Origin: Legionellales bacterium
Lineage (GTDB): Bacteria; Pseudomonadota; Gammaproteobacteria; WLWR01
Direction: 5' to 3'
Length of the DNA: 17,494 bases
NCBI GenBank assembly: GCA_012103495.1
Contig: WLWR01000011.1
Span: forward strand, 1 to 17,494
The notes under the pieces were generated by a model that did not search any database, was not told where the DNA came from, and was given only the letters and a program-made list of their open reading frames with translations. This document shows positions 6,823 to 16,000 of this stretch, piece after piece (position 1 is the stretch's first letter; each line of letters begins with the position of its first letter). Made by a program: the position numbers and the translations under genes.

Positions 6823-8684
6823 GTTGATGCGAAAAACTGCTGCAAAGTGTGTTCTGTCAATGAACGTACAATATCATGTTGTATCAAAAACGTCACATCG
6901 GTAACCGTGCGTTCCAACTCTCGTAAAAAATCATTCATCATCACCGTTGTTAACCGTTGCAAGACCACACTGTGACGTGCAATCACTGGCAATAACTCCG
7001 TATTGTCTGCCGCTGGATGCTCAGTTAAATAAACAAGCAGTTGACCAAAGACAAACGCAACATCGGCTTGCCCCACACAAAGAGGGATATCGCGCAATAA
7101 CAATTGCTGCTCCCCCAACCGTTCCACTTGCCACCCCAGTGCGCGCCACCGTGGCGCATATTCTGCAAACAGCGAAACCGTTTGCTCAGTAGCTTGCACG
7201 GTAATTGGAACTAACAAGGAACGTGTTTTAATGGCTGTGTCAGCATAAGCTTGCTGCAAATGCTGATGGATAAGCAGTGATTTTCCAGCGACATAATCGC
7301 ACACCATCAAGTTATCGACGGTCCGCGCCAAAATAAATCGCTTGGCCACTTGAGCAACGGCTTGTCCCAGTGGTAATGTCGATTGCGAGTGGCTAGCAAT
7401 CTCCGTGGTATATTGAGCACGCGGTTGGTGTACATGCAGTGTCTCCGATGCCGTGCTGCTAACATTTAACTTGTGTTCAGGCACGGCGGTCATAGAAGAC
7501 ATAGAGACATCCGAAACAATTGTACCAACTGCATCTGTTTTTAGGTGCGTTTGCTTGGAATCCACATCGGCTGTCTCAGCTTTGTCCATCGCCGGATCTG
7601 ATTGAGTCACTTCATTGGTCACCGACGCTTTTGTGGAAAACAGATCCGATTGCAATGTCTCATCTACCGATGTAGACACCGAAGTTTGATTCAAAGCATG
7701 TCCCAAACCATTGACAATAAAATCATGAATCATCCGCGATTGACGAAAACGCACTTCAGCTTTGGTAGGATGCACATTCACATCCACCAATGCAGGCGGC
7801 ATTGTCAAAAACAATACATAAGCAGCATGTCGTCCTGGATATAACAAATCGGCATACACTTGACGAATCGCATGATGAATCAATTTATCTTTAACCAACC
7901 GTTGATTTAAATAAAAATATTGTTGATCAGTTTGACTACGAAAATAGATTGGCAACCCCACCCATCCCCGCAAATGCAAACCGTCTCGTTCAATATCCAA
8001 ATACACCGCGTGGTCTAAAAATGTTTTCCCCAACAATTGACGGATCCGCGCTTGTTGATCAGTCAGTGATTGTGCTGGATGCACTTGCCAAAGCGTACGC
8101 TTGTCATGCACCAATTTAAATCCCACTGAAAAATGACTGATTGCTAACCGTTTAGCCACCTCTTCACTGTACATAAATTCAGTCTTGTCCATGCGCAAAA
8201 ATTTTCGTCGCACCGGCGTGTGGATAAATAATTCTTCCACTTGCACCGTGGTTCCCAATGGATGCGCTGCCGGTTGCGGTTGCGTTATCTGCTGCGCCGA
8301 TTCATTGTCAATTCGCCAGGCTGAATCCGCTTGCGAAGTACGACTGATCAAAGCAAATCGAGAAACCGAACAAACACTCGCCAACGCTTCACCACGAAAT
8401 CCAAGACTCGTCACTTGAGCCAAATCATCAAATTCAACAATTTTGCTGGTGGCATGACTGGTGACAGTCAATGGTAAATCGTCAACCTCAATGCCCGCAC
8501 CATTGTCGGTTATGCGGATTAATTGTTTACCGCCTTGCTGCAATTCAATATCAATTTGCGTTGCGTGCGCATCCAAACTATTTTCCAACAATTCTTTGAT
8601 CACCGATGCAGGTCGTTCAATCACTTCACCAGCAGCAATTTGATTAATGACATGAGATGCTAATTTACGAATGCGTTGTGACAT
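6819..8684 (-). CDS. mutL: DNA mismatch repair protein MutL
   Basis: MutL couples MutS mismatch recognition to downstream strand removal. The N-terminal GHKL ATPase shows NQIAAGEVIERPASVIKEL with ELLENSLDA (31-39, catalytic Glu34 region), DNGAGI (60-65), HATSKI (77-82) and SLGFRGEALASV (93-104). NVHPTKAEVRFRQ closes the transducer domain. A Ser/Thr-rich linker (about 335-440) of low conservation joins the C-terminal dimerisation domain (VAKRFILARTVDNLMVCDY). The DQHAxxExxxxE endonuclease motif is absent: HQHLQQAYAD stands there instead. This fits MutL proteins of organisms that nick with MutH under Dam control. Length 621 is normal. GAGGA lies before ATG 8684, 12 bases after the amiB stop. 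Confidence 0.97.
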   Translation of the reverse strand: MSQRIRKLASHVINQIAAGEVIERPASVIKELLENSLDAHATQIDIELQQGGKQLIRITDNGAGIEVDDLPLTVTSHATSKIVEFDDLAQVTSLGFRGEALASVCSVSRFALISRTSQADSAWRIDNESAQQITQPQPAAHPLGTTVQVEELFIHTPVRRKFLRMDKTEFMYSEEVAKRLAISHFSVGFKLVHDKRTLWQVHPAQSLTDQQARIRQLLGKTFLDHAVYLDIERDGLHLRGWVGLPIYFRSQTDQQYFYLNQRLVKDKLIHHAIRQVYADLLYPGRHAAYVLFLTMPPALVDVNVHPTKAEVRFRQSRMIHDFIVNGLGHALNQTSVSTSVDETLQSDLFSTKASVTNEVTQSDPAMDKAETADVDSKQTHLKTDAVGTIVSDVSMSSMTAVPEHKLNVSSTASETLHVHQPRAQYTTEIASHSQSTLPLGQAVAQVAKRFILARTVDNLMVCDYVAGKSLLIHQHLQQAYADTAIKTRSLLVPITVQATEQTVSLFAEYAPRWRALGWQVERLGEQQLLLRDIPLCVGQADVAFVFGQLLVYLTEHPAADNTELLPVIARHSVVLQRLTTVMMNDFLRELERTVTDVTFLIQHDIVRSLTEHTLQQFFAST

Positions 8685-8696
8685 AAACTTTCCTCG

Positions 8697-9998
8697 TTAT
8701 CCGTGTGGAATTTTCAACGTTTGTCCAACTCGAATGTTATCTGACGTTAATTGATTGGCAGCCTTCAAAGCCCGTACTGAAACGCCATGACGCTGGGCAA
8801 TGTGGGATAAACTATCACCTCTGGTCACTTTATACGAGGTGGCTTTAGCCAAGCCAGCAATAATGGTATTGGGGGGCGGGGAAGCATACAAATACTGTTT
8901 AATCCCTTGATAAACAGCTTTGGCCAACCGTTGTCGGTATCGACGACTACCCAAATTTAATTCCTCGGTAGGATTGGAAATAAATCCCATCTCCACCAAA
9001 ATGGATGGAATATCCGGTGATTTCAACACTAGAAATCCCGCTTGATCAACTTTGTGATTATGCAATCGCGCCACCTTCCCCAATTGTGATAACACACCAC
9101 CACCCACCGTCAAACTCGCACTGATGGTGGCAGTTTGCGACAAATCAATCAGCACCGAACGCACCAACTCATCTTCAAATTCTTGTAAATTAATCCCACC
9201 CAAATCCGCGTGATTTTCTTTTTCCGCCAACCATCGAGCTGCTTCGCTGGTGGCGCCACGTTGTGACAATGCAAACACAGAAGCCCCGTTGGCGCTGCTG
9301 TGTTTAAAAGCATCGGCATGCACTGATACAAACAAATCGGCGTTGTGTTTACGCGCAATTGCTAACCGTTGGCGCAAACCAACGTATCGATCACTGTCAC
9401 GCGTTAACACCGCCTTCATCCCAGGCTCTTGATTAATAAGCTTTGTCAAAGCTTTGCCAATCGCCAGCACCACATTTTTTTCTTGCGTCCCTTTAGGACC
9501 AATCGCACCTGGATCTTTACCACCATGACCCGGGTCAATAATAATCACCACCTCTCGTGGCGCAGATTTCAATGGTGCGGTTTGCTTTGCGGTAGCAGTA
9601 GGCGCGCCCTGATCTTTTTTGATTTCAACCACCAACCGATGCCCATAATTGGCTTGCGGCTTTAAAGCAAAAACTCGATATTGACTCTCATTAGCCAAAT
9701 CAATCACCAAGCGTAATGTTTTATCTTGCTGAGCCTGCCGCACTTGCAACACTGGGTGAGCCAATTGAACGCGTTTCAAATCAAAAGTCATCTTGGCTTG
9801 TTGAATATCAACCACAATCCGATCCGGATGGGTCAATGCAAAGCTGCGGTAATCGGGTGCCTGGTTTAATTCAAAGATCAATTGCAATTGATTGGGTTTG
9901 GCCGCCAACCGCAATTGCTGTACTTGTGTATTCGCAGCACAAGCCATGCTCCACCAACCGATGAGGCATATACCAACCAATGCCCGGATCAATTTCAC
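8697..9998 (-). CDS. amiB: N-acetylmuramoyl-L-alanine amidase AmiB (AMIN-Amidase_3-LysM)
   Basis: This periplasmic zinc amidase removes stem peptides from peptidoglycan to let daughter cells part. It has a signal peptide (residues 1-21, hydrophobic core ALVGICLIGWW, likely cut after ACA) and then an AMIN domain (about 25-125) that targets the septum. The Amidase_3 domain (about 148-370) has zinc ligands His158 (DPGHGG), Glu173 (TQEKN) and His227 (SVHADA), plus catalytic Glu336 (ILVEMGFISN). An inserted helical stretch (about 245-300) is typical of amidases that are autoinhibited until EnvC- or NlpD-type activators bind. A single LysM repeat (388-431, YKVTRGDSLSHIAQRHGVS) ends the protein; the full order is that of AmiB. 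It heads the amiB-mutL-miaA block after a 167-base gap. Confidence 0.96.
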   Translation of the reverse strand: MKLIRALVGICLIGWWSMACAANTQVQQLRLAAKPNQLQLIFELNQAPDYRSFALTHPDRIVVDIQQAKMTFDLKRVQLAHPVLQVRQAQQDKTLRLVIDLANESQYRVFALKPQANYGHRLVVEIKKDQGAPTATAKQTAPLKSAPREVVIIIDPGHGGKDPGAIGPKGTQEKNVVLAIGKALTKLINQEPGMKAVLTRDSDRYVGLRQRLAIARKHNADLFVSVHADAFKHSSANGASVFALSQRGATSEAARWLAEKENHADLGGINLQEFEDELVRSVLIDLSQTATISASLTVGGGVLSQLGKVARLHNHKVDQAGFLVLKSPDIPSILVEMGFISNPTEELNLGSRRYRQRLAKAVYQGIKQYLYASPPPNTIIAGLAKATSYKVTRGDSLSHIAQRHGVSVRALKAANQLTSDNIRVGQTLKIPHG

Positions 9999-10012
9999 TT
10001 TTTTAAAACCTT

Positions 10013-10030
10013 CACTCAGTTAAATGAGTG
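10013..10030 (-). promoter_or_regulatory. Dyad just upstream of amiB
   Basis: CACTCA (10013-10018) and TGAGTG (10025-10030) form a perfect 6-base dyad with a 6-base centre, 15 bases before the amiB ATG. It lies between the gene and the repeat-like arm at 10021-10062, where a promoter would be expected. It could be an operator or a leader hairpin limiting amiB translation. Confidence 0.3.
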
Positions 10031-10062
10031 ATATTTTATACCCATTCCACTATAAGATGCGA
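10021..10062 (-). repeat. Partial copy of the palindromic repeat end, upstream of amiB
   Basis: Read on the minus strand from 10062 to 10027, this matches the right end of the 3371-3549 palindrome (3523-3558) without gaps at 29 of 36 positions. The core is GAATGGGTATA followed by TCACT. Read on the plus strand it also matches the left end of the palindrome (TATA-C/T-CCAT, then AAGATG in the same register). A GGGTATAAAAT stretch here could also serve as the amiB -10 region. Confidence 0.5.
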
Positions 10063-10115
10063 ACAATACTGGTGTTTGCAAGACAAGATCATTTAAATAA
10101 TCCCTTGCAACAAAG

Positions 10116-10134
10116 AATCGACATCGTGTCAATT
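10116..10134 (-). terminator. Weak hairpin after the amidine hydrolase gene
   Basis: AATCGACA and TGTCAATT form an 8-base stem with one mismatch around TCG. On the minus strand it is followed by CTTTGTT, a poor T tract. It may reduce read-through into amiB but is not a convincing terminator. Confidence 0.25.
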
Positions 10135-10165
10135 AAGCCGAAATTATTCCACACTTGCTAAAATC

Positions 10166-10966
10166 TTATCCCTGCACCAATGGCAACGTTAAGCAACGAC
10201 AAGCACCACCGGCGTAAATAAACTCTGTCATGTCTACACAATGAACCGTGAATTGTAACGATTCGAGAATCGCTTGAGTCGCAGGACAATTAGAAGGAAT
10301 GATCATATGTTGGTTGATTTTAATGGCGTTGGCAGCAAAGTGCTGTGCTTCCTCTAATGGAATATCAATAAGCGTAATGTGATGATTGGTTAAGCGTTGC
10401 ACACTCGCTTCACTCAAAGCCGGAAGATAACACAAGGCTTGAGTCTCTGAAATGGGTAAAAAACAGGTATCCAAATGATAAAATCGTGGATCGACCAACT
10501 CACATGTCACTACAGCATAATTCACGTTTTGCGCCAATGCTGTATAAACGGTGGGATCCGTACGCCAACCGTATCCGCCAATGATCGATTCGCCCATGAT
10601 CATCGCATCACCATTGCCTTCAAAACAACCTCCATCCAATTCAATGACTTGATAACCGTGCTGGTCAAACCACTGCGCAAACCAAGCCGCTTCGGCTTGT
10701 CGCTGTTCATATTTGAAACGTGAAACAAAAAATTGACGTCCAACCACCAATCCACCATTGGCCGTGAACGTCATATCCGGCAATTTGGGTTGAGGCTCTA
10801 TGTATTCAATAGTGCCACCACAATCCTCAATGGCCATTTGCAACGCTTGCCATTGGGTTAATGCTTGCGCTTGCTTAACAATATTTAATTGACGCATCCA
10901 TGGATTGATTTGATATTCCACTTGGTAATAATTCGGATGACACATTAACAATGTTTGTTGATTCAT
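10166..10966 (-). CDS. Amidinotransferase/dimethylargininase-like hydrolase (GME superfamily)
   Basis: This 266-residue protein belongs to the guanidine-group modifying superfamily (arginine deiminase, DDAH, amidinotransferases). The expected catalytic set is present in order: Asp64 in PDMTFTANGG (63-72), Glu116 in FEGNGD (115-120), His164 in FYHLD (162-166) and the nucleophilic Cys258 in GGACRCLTLP (253-262). Length and the PDMTFTAN motif fit small single-domain hydrolases such as dimethylargininase or citrulline/arginine hydrolases better than full arginine deiminases, which are about 400 residues. The substrate cannot be decided from sequence. There is no signal peptide. AAGG lies 6 bases before the ATG, within the end of tsaE, and the intergenic gap is 3 bases. 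It is therefore translated as part of the nnr-tsaE operon, an unusual position for such an enzyme. Confidence 0.87.
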   Translation of the reverse strand: MNQQTLLMCHPNYYQVEYQINPWMRQLNIVKQAQALTQWQALQMAIEDCGGTIEYIEPQPKLPDMTFTANGGLVVGRQFFVSRFKYEQRQAEAAWFAQWFDQHGYQVIELDGGCFEGNGDAMIMGESIIGGYGWRTDPTVYTALAQNVNYAVVTCELVDPRFYHLDTCFLPISETQALCYLPALSEASVQRLTNHHITLIDIPLEEAQHFAANAIKINQHMIIPSNCPATQAILESLQFTVHCVDMTEFIYAGGACRCLTLPLVQG

Positions 10967-10969
10967 TAT

Positions 10970-11455
10970 TCACCTTGCTTGTTGCAATTGCTGAATCACA
11001 CCCACCCCTTTATCCAAGGTGCTAGTGAATTGAACAACTCTTCCTGCTCGATGATTAAATTCTAGTAGACAATTAATATCGGCCACTGGCAACAATCCAG
11101 TACCTTGCTGCGGCCATTCCACCAAACACAATGCCGGCGCAGCAAAAAAATCTCGCCACCCTAAATATTCCAACTCTTCTGGATCATTTAAACGATATAA
11201 ATCAAAGTGGTAAATTAAATAATTAGGGGTTTGATAATGTTCGACCAACGTATAAGTTGGACTACGAATTGATTCTGTGATGCCCAATGCTTGTAACAAT
11301 GCGCGAATCAAAGTGGTTTTGCCCGCACCGATTTCACCTTGAAAATAGATGTGCAGTGGCGCGTGACACACGCTTGCCAACTGTTTACCCAACGCTTCGG
11401 TCGCCCAAGCATCAGGAAGTTCAATTTGCCAATCAATGATAGGATTCTTCTTCAT
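10970..11455 (-). CDS. tsaE: tRNA threonylcarbamoyladenosine biosynthesis ATPase TsaE
   Basis: TsaE is the small ATPase that drives the TsaB-TsaD complex making t6A at position 37 of ANN-decoding tRNAs. The 161 residues match the family. Walker A is GEIGAGKTT (40-48). SPTYTLVEHY (65-74) is the switch segment, HFDLYRL (83-89) carries Asp85, and LVEWPQQG (111-118) carries Glu113 of the Walker-B-like strand. These correspond to the functional Thr, Asp and Glu of E. coli YjeE. The start lies 23 bases inside nnr and shows only a weak GAAGAA upstream, so it probably depends on coupling to nnr translation. The gene is in its usual place after nnr. Confidence 0.96.
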   Translation of the reverse strand: MKKNPIIDWQIELPDAWATEALGKQLASVCHAPLHIYFQGEIGAGKTTLIRALLQALGITESIRSPTYTLVEHYQTPNYLIYHFDLYRLNDPEELEYLGWRDFFAAPALCLVEWPQQGTGLLPVADINCLLEFNHRAGRVVQFTSTLDKGVGVIQQLQQAR

Positions 11456-13085
11456 TTTCTTCGGTGCTTAAATCCAATTCATCCAAACCCATCTCAAAAT
11501 TTTCCAACTCCTGTGACAAACGTTCCGTTAATAAATATTTTAAAACATCTTCTTTTTGTTTAGCACGTGTCAATTGCAAAGGATTAGCCGCTTGACGCAA
11601 TCCTGTCAATAAATCGGTCGCACGCGTTCCACGTTCACCGTCTCGCCCAGCCAAGCGCCCCGCCTCAGCATGTACGAGCACACCCAAAACAGCAGCCACT
11701 TCAGTTGGAAACCGTTGCGCCACAAAACTGGTAATTGCTCCTGTTAACACATCCCCACTTCCAGCCGTTGCCAAACTGGGTAAACACGCCATGCAAATTT
11801 GAGTCACTGTCTCTGGTATTTCTATCAATGTTCCCGCGCCTTTCAACACCACGATGCCACCATATTGTTGTTCCAATTGTTTAATGGCCGCCCTCCGATC
11901 ATTTTGAATTTCAGTAACAGTGGTTGCCAACAAACGCGCCGCTTCTCCCGGATGTGGCGTTAAAATCCAGCGGTTATTCATCTGTGGTGCTTTTGCCAAT
12001 AATGTTAACGCACCCGCATCGATGACCAAAGGTTTGTCCATTTGTATCACCGCGTCAAACATGGCTTGCGACCAAGCGCTGTCCGCTAACCCTGGACCAA
12101 TGGCAATCACATCGGCTTTGTCTATCAACGGTTGTAAATCACTCGCCTGTGTCACGCCATAGACCATTAATTCGGGTGCCCTAGCCACGACCGCTGAAAC
12201 GTGTTGTGGTTGAGTCGCAATAGTGACCAAACCCACTCCGCTGCGCAAACAAGCTTCACCAGCTAAGATAGCCGCCCCTGGCATTCCTAAATCCCCACCG
12301 ATAATCAGTGCATGTCCCAATTGACCTTTGTGCACACCCGCTCGTCGCGGTAATAAAAATATTTCACTAAAGACCGTATAATCCAACCCTTCGATTTGAT
12401 TGGGTTGCTCGGTCACCAATTCATCCAAATCTAAATCAGCGCACACCACTTGCTGACAATAATTCACTGCATCACCAGTAAACAATCCAGGTTTCCCAGC
12501 AATAAATGTCACCACCAAATCGGCTTTAACCGCGTCGCCCCACACACGGCCCGTATCGGCATCCACACCTGAGGCCACATCCAAAGACAGTACCGATGTT
12601 TCAACACCCGCTTGATTGACCAACTCAATAGCATGCTTGGCAATGCCCGTTACTTCTTGAGCCAATCCAATGCCTAAAATGGCATCAATGATCAAATCGT
12701 ATTCTGTCAATTCCAAATCATCGACATTACTATCCTCGGTAAGAGGCTCTATCGACAAGCCAGCTTTTTGACACGCTTTGGCTGCTTTTTTAGCCACTGG
12801 TGGTAATTGATTGATGGGTTTCAAAGCGATTAAAGTGACGGCAATATCCAATTCATGCAATAACTGCGCCAACACATAACCATCACCCCCATTGTGTCCA
12901 CCGCCACAAAACACAATCACCGATACTGGTTTGCTTGGGAAAAAATCACTCATAATTTCCACCGCTGCACGACCGGCACGTTGCATCATTTCTTCACCAC
13001 TGATTTGCAATTGCTCGATAGCCATACGTTCGACATGACGGATTTGTTCAATGGTTAATAATCGTGTGGGTTGTTGCTGTATCAT
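11433..13085 (-). CDS. nnr: Bifunctional NAD(P)HX epimerase/dehydratase Nnr
   Basis: Nnr repairs hydrated NADH and NADPH: the N-terminal YjeF_N domain epimerises NAD(P)HX and the C-terminal kinase-like domain dehydrates it with ADP. YjeF_N (about 8-225) shows GGGHNGGDGY (61-70), IIDAILGIG (132-140) and LDVASGVDADTG (168-179). The C-terminal domain (about 240-505) shows GHALIIGGD (257-265), AIGPGL (328-333), LTPHPGEAARLL (375-386), VLKGAGTLI (413-421) and GSGDVLTGA (442-450) with catalytic Asp445. The usual E. coli length is about 515; here 550, with a charged, Glu-rich tail after about 505. That tail encodes the overlap with tsaE. The start forms an ATGA overlap with the stop of the oxoprolinase gene. 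Confidence 0.96.
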   Translation of the reverse strand: MIQQQPTRLLTIEQIRHVERMAIEQLQISGEEMMQRAGRAAVEIMSDFFPSKPVSVIVFCGGGHNGGDGYVLAQLLHELDIAVTLIALKPINQLPPVAKKAAKACQKAGLSIEPLTEDSNVDDLELTEYDLIIDAILGIGLAQEVTGIAKHAIELVNQAGVETSVLSLDVASGVDADTGRVWGDAVKADLVVTFIAGKPGLFTGDAVNYCQQVVCADLDLDELVTEQPNQIEGLDYTVFSEIFLLPRRAGVHKGQLGHALIIGGDLGMPGAAILAGEACLRSGVGLVTIATQPQHVSAVVARAPELMVYGVTQASDLQPLIDKADVIAIGPGLADSAWSQAMFDAVIQMDKPLVIDAGALTLLAKAPQMNNRWILTPHPGEAARLLATTVTEIQNDRRAAIKQLEQQYGGIVVLKGAGTLIEIPETVTQICMACLPSLATAGSGDVLTGAITSFVAQRFPTEVAAVLGVLVHAEAGRLAGRDGERGTRATDLLTGLRQAANPLQLTRAKQKEDVLKYLLTERLSQELENFEMGLDELDLSTEENEEESYH

Positions 13086-16000
13086 TCTGTTTCCTTAATT
13101 GGCTTGCCAAAACCACCTCCGCCTGGAGTTTCAAGCATTATCACATCATTTTCTGCCACAGTCACGCAAGCGGCAAAATCCAACAAAGTCTTTTCTCCAC
13201 TGGCACGAATCAACCAATTGCAACCGGCCCACCCCGGCGCTCCACCCTCGATTCCTGCCGGTTGTGTTAAACGATGATTGGTTAACAAACTCACGATCAT
13301 CGGTTGCTGAAATTTCAAGCGACGGATCACACCATCCCCTCCAGACCAACGTCCCACTCCACCGGATCCATAGCGAATGGAAAATTGTTCAATGAATATG
13401 GGATAATACCATTCTAAAATTTCATGATCAGTTAATCTTGAATTGGTCATGTGAGTATGCACCGCACTTGCGCCATCAAAACCATTGCCTGCGCCGGCTC
13501 CTCCAGCCAGCGTTTCGTAATATTGCACTTGTTCATTGCCAAACAATAAATTATTCATTGTTCCTTGACTGCCTGCTAATACACCCAACGCTTGATACAA
13601 TGCATCGACAATACATTGTGACGTTTCCACATTACCAGCGACCACAGCCGCTGGAAATTGGGCATCCAACAAAGAGCCAGCAGGAATAATTAATTTCAAG
13701 GGCTGAAAACAACCATCGTTTAAGGGAATGGTTTGTTGCACCAAGGTGCGAAATACATACAACACACATGCTCGCGTCACCGCATAAGGCGCATTGTAAT
13801 TATCAGTTTGCTGAGCACTGCTACCACTAAAATCAATGGTGGCTTGTTGCTGCTGTTGATCCACCTCAATGACCACTTGAATGATTGCTCCATTATCCAA
13901 CGTGAGGGTTGCGCGACCGCTGGTTAATTGTTTCAAGGCATCACGCACACAAGCAGCGCCTTGCTCCAACACTTGAGCAATTTGTTGGTACGTCACTGAC
14001 AGTCCATATTGCCGCGTCAATTGCTGTAATAATTGAATACCTCGTTGATTGGCAGCAATTTGCGCTTGAATGTCGGCAATATTTTGTTTGATATTACGCA
14101 CCGGATATGGAGACTGCTCTAATTGTTTGATCAATTTAGGCAGTAATAATGTTCCCTGCTGCAAAATCAATTCACCATTTAATAAAATACCTTCTTGTTG
14201 AATGCAATGACTGTCGGCAGGAAATGAGCCAGGTGTCAGACCACCCACATCGGCATGATGCGCACGGCTGGCGACAAAAAATGCCAATTGTCCCTGTACA
14301 TACACAGGACTCACCAAGGTAATGTCTGGCAAGTGTGTACCACCTAGATACGGTGAATTCACAATGTAGGCATCGTGTTGGTCATCATTTTGGCACAGTG
14401 CTTGGGATGCCTTAGCAAAATGCTGCGCGATGATTGCTTGTACCGTCGCACCCATCGATCCTAAATGAATGGGGATGTGTGGCGCATTGGCAATCAACTC
14501 ACCCCGTTTGGTAAAGATCGCGCAGGAATAATCCAATCGCTCTTTGATGTTGACTGACAAAGCGGTTTTACGCAATTGCACTCCCATTTGTTCGGCAATG
14601 GCCATTAATTGAAACCCAAATAAAGCACGTTGCATCAACGTATCTTGATATTGTTTTTGTTGTTGTTGGGGTTGATATTGCAACACCAGCGCACCTTGAG
14701 TTCGAACATGCACCACCCAATGCGCAAGCACCAATAAGCACGTTTGCGCATCGGTCACAATCGCAGGACCGATGATCGATTGTCCTTCGCTTAAATCTTT
14801 GCGTTGATATACTGGCACACGATAACATTGATTGTCATCATACAAAGTACTGGTTGCGATGGAAGAGGCTGGTTGTGTGCGTTTTTCCCAAGCTGGAAAC
14901 GTTGGTTGACTGAGTTGAGTCATCGATACCACTTCAATTTTTCGACATTCAATCGGTGTTTGTTGTGGCAAATAACCAAACAGTGTTTGAAATGTTTGCT
15001 CGAATTGTTGTCGCATCTTCTTCCAATTTTCATCCCAAGCCACAGAGATGACTTGCTCTATTTTTTGATAAGCCAAGTAACACGTTTGCTCATGCACAAT
15101 CGCATTTTTAAATGCACCTTGCATTTGTAATTGTTGAATGTTTTTTTGTTGCAAATGGATGAAGGCTTGTTGGATGCGCGGTTGGCTACGCTCATTCCAT
15201 GGTAGCAAAATTGTTTGTTGTTGGGTCTGTGCTAAATGCGCCATCCCAATGCCTACGGCCGATTGCACACTGGCTAGTGGATGATTGACCACCGTGTCGA
15301 TCCCCAAGCGCTGAGCAATCGCACACGCATGTTGGCCAGCCGCTCCACCAAAACTCATCAAAGCGTGATCACGAACATCATGTCCACGCGCCAATGAAAT
15401 TTGTTGAATGGCTTGCGCCATTGTTTCGGTAGCCAACGCCAATAAACCATTTGCCAATTGCGTTTGGGTATAACGCTCTCCACTTTGTTGTTCGATGTGA
15501 TCGATCAATTGCTGCATTTTTTGTTTTGCTGCGCTCACATCCAAAGGTTGCCGACCTTGCACACCAAACACTTTGGGGAACGAGGCCACTTGTAGGTGAC
15601 CTAATAACAAATGACAATCGGTAATGGTCAATGGGCCACCTCGCCCATAACAAGCAGGCCCTGGATCTGCACCAGCCGACTCCGGACCAACTGTTAAACT
15701 ACGCGCATGATAACCACAAATTGAACCACCACCAGCAGCAACTGTATCAATGGCTAACATCGGTATTGCCAAAGGAACTCCGGCAATCACACATTCATCA
15801 CAGCGTTCCAATGCGTGTTGATAATGACAAACATCGGTGGAAGTTCCTCCCATGTCAAATCCAACCAAACGGGACAACCCTAACGTTTTACCAATGGCTG
15901 CCATACCAATCACGCCACCAGCCGGACCGGATAAAATCGCATCTTTAGCTTGGAAGAATGTTTGCTCAACCAAACCACCATTGGATTGCATCAAATATAC

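Noticed and set aside
6819..8684. MutL as a nicking endonuclease
   Set aside because: The C-terminal DQHAxxExxxxE motif is not present; HQHLQQAYAD occupies that region.
9940..9998. AmiB as a lipoprotein, because Cys20 lies near the signal peptide end
   Set aside because: The residues before it (S-M-A-C) do not fit a lipobox, and ACA followed by AN fits ordinary signal peptidase I cleavage.
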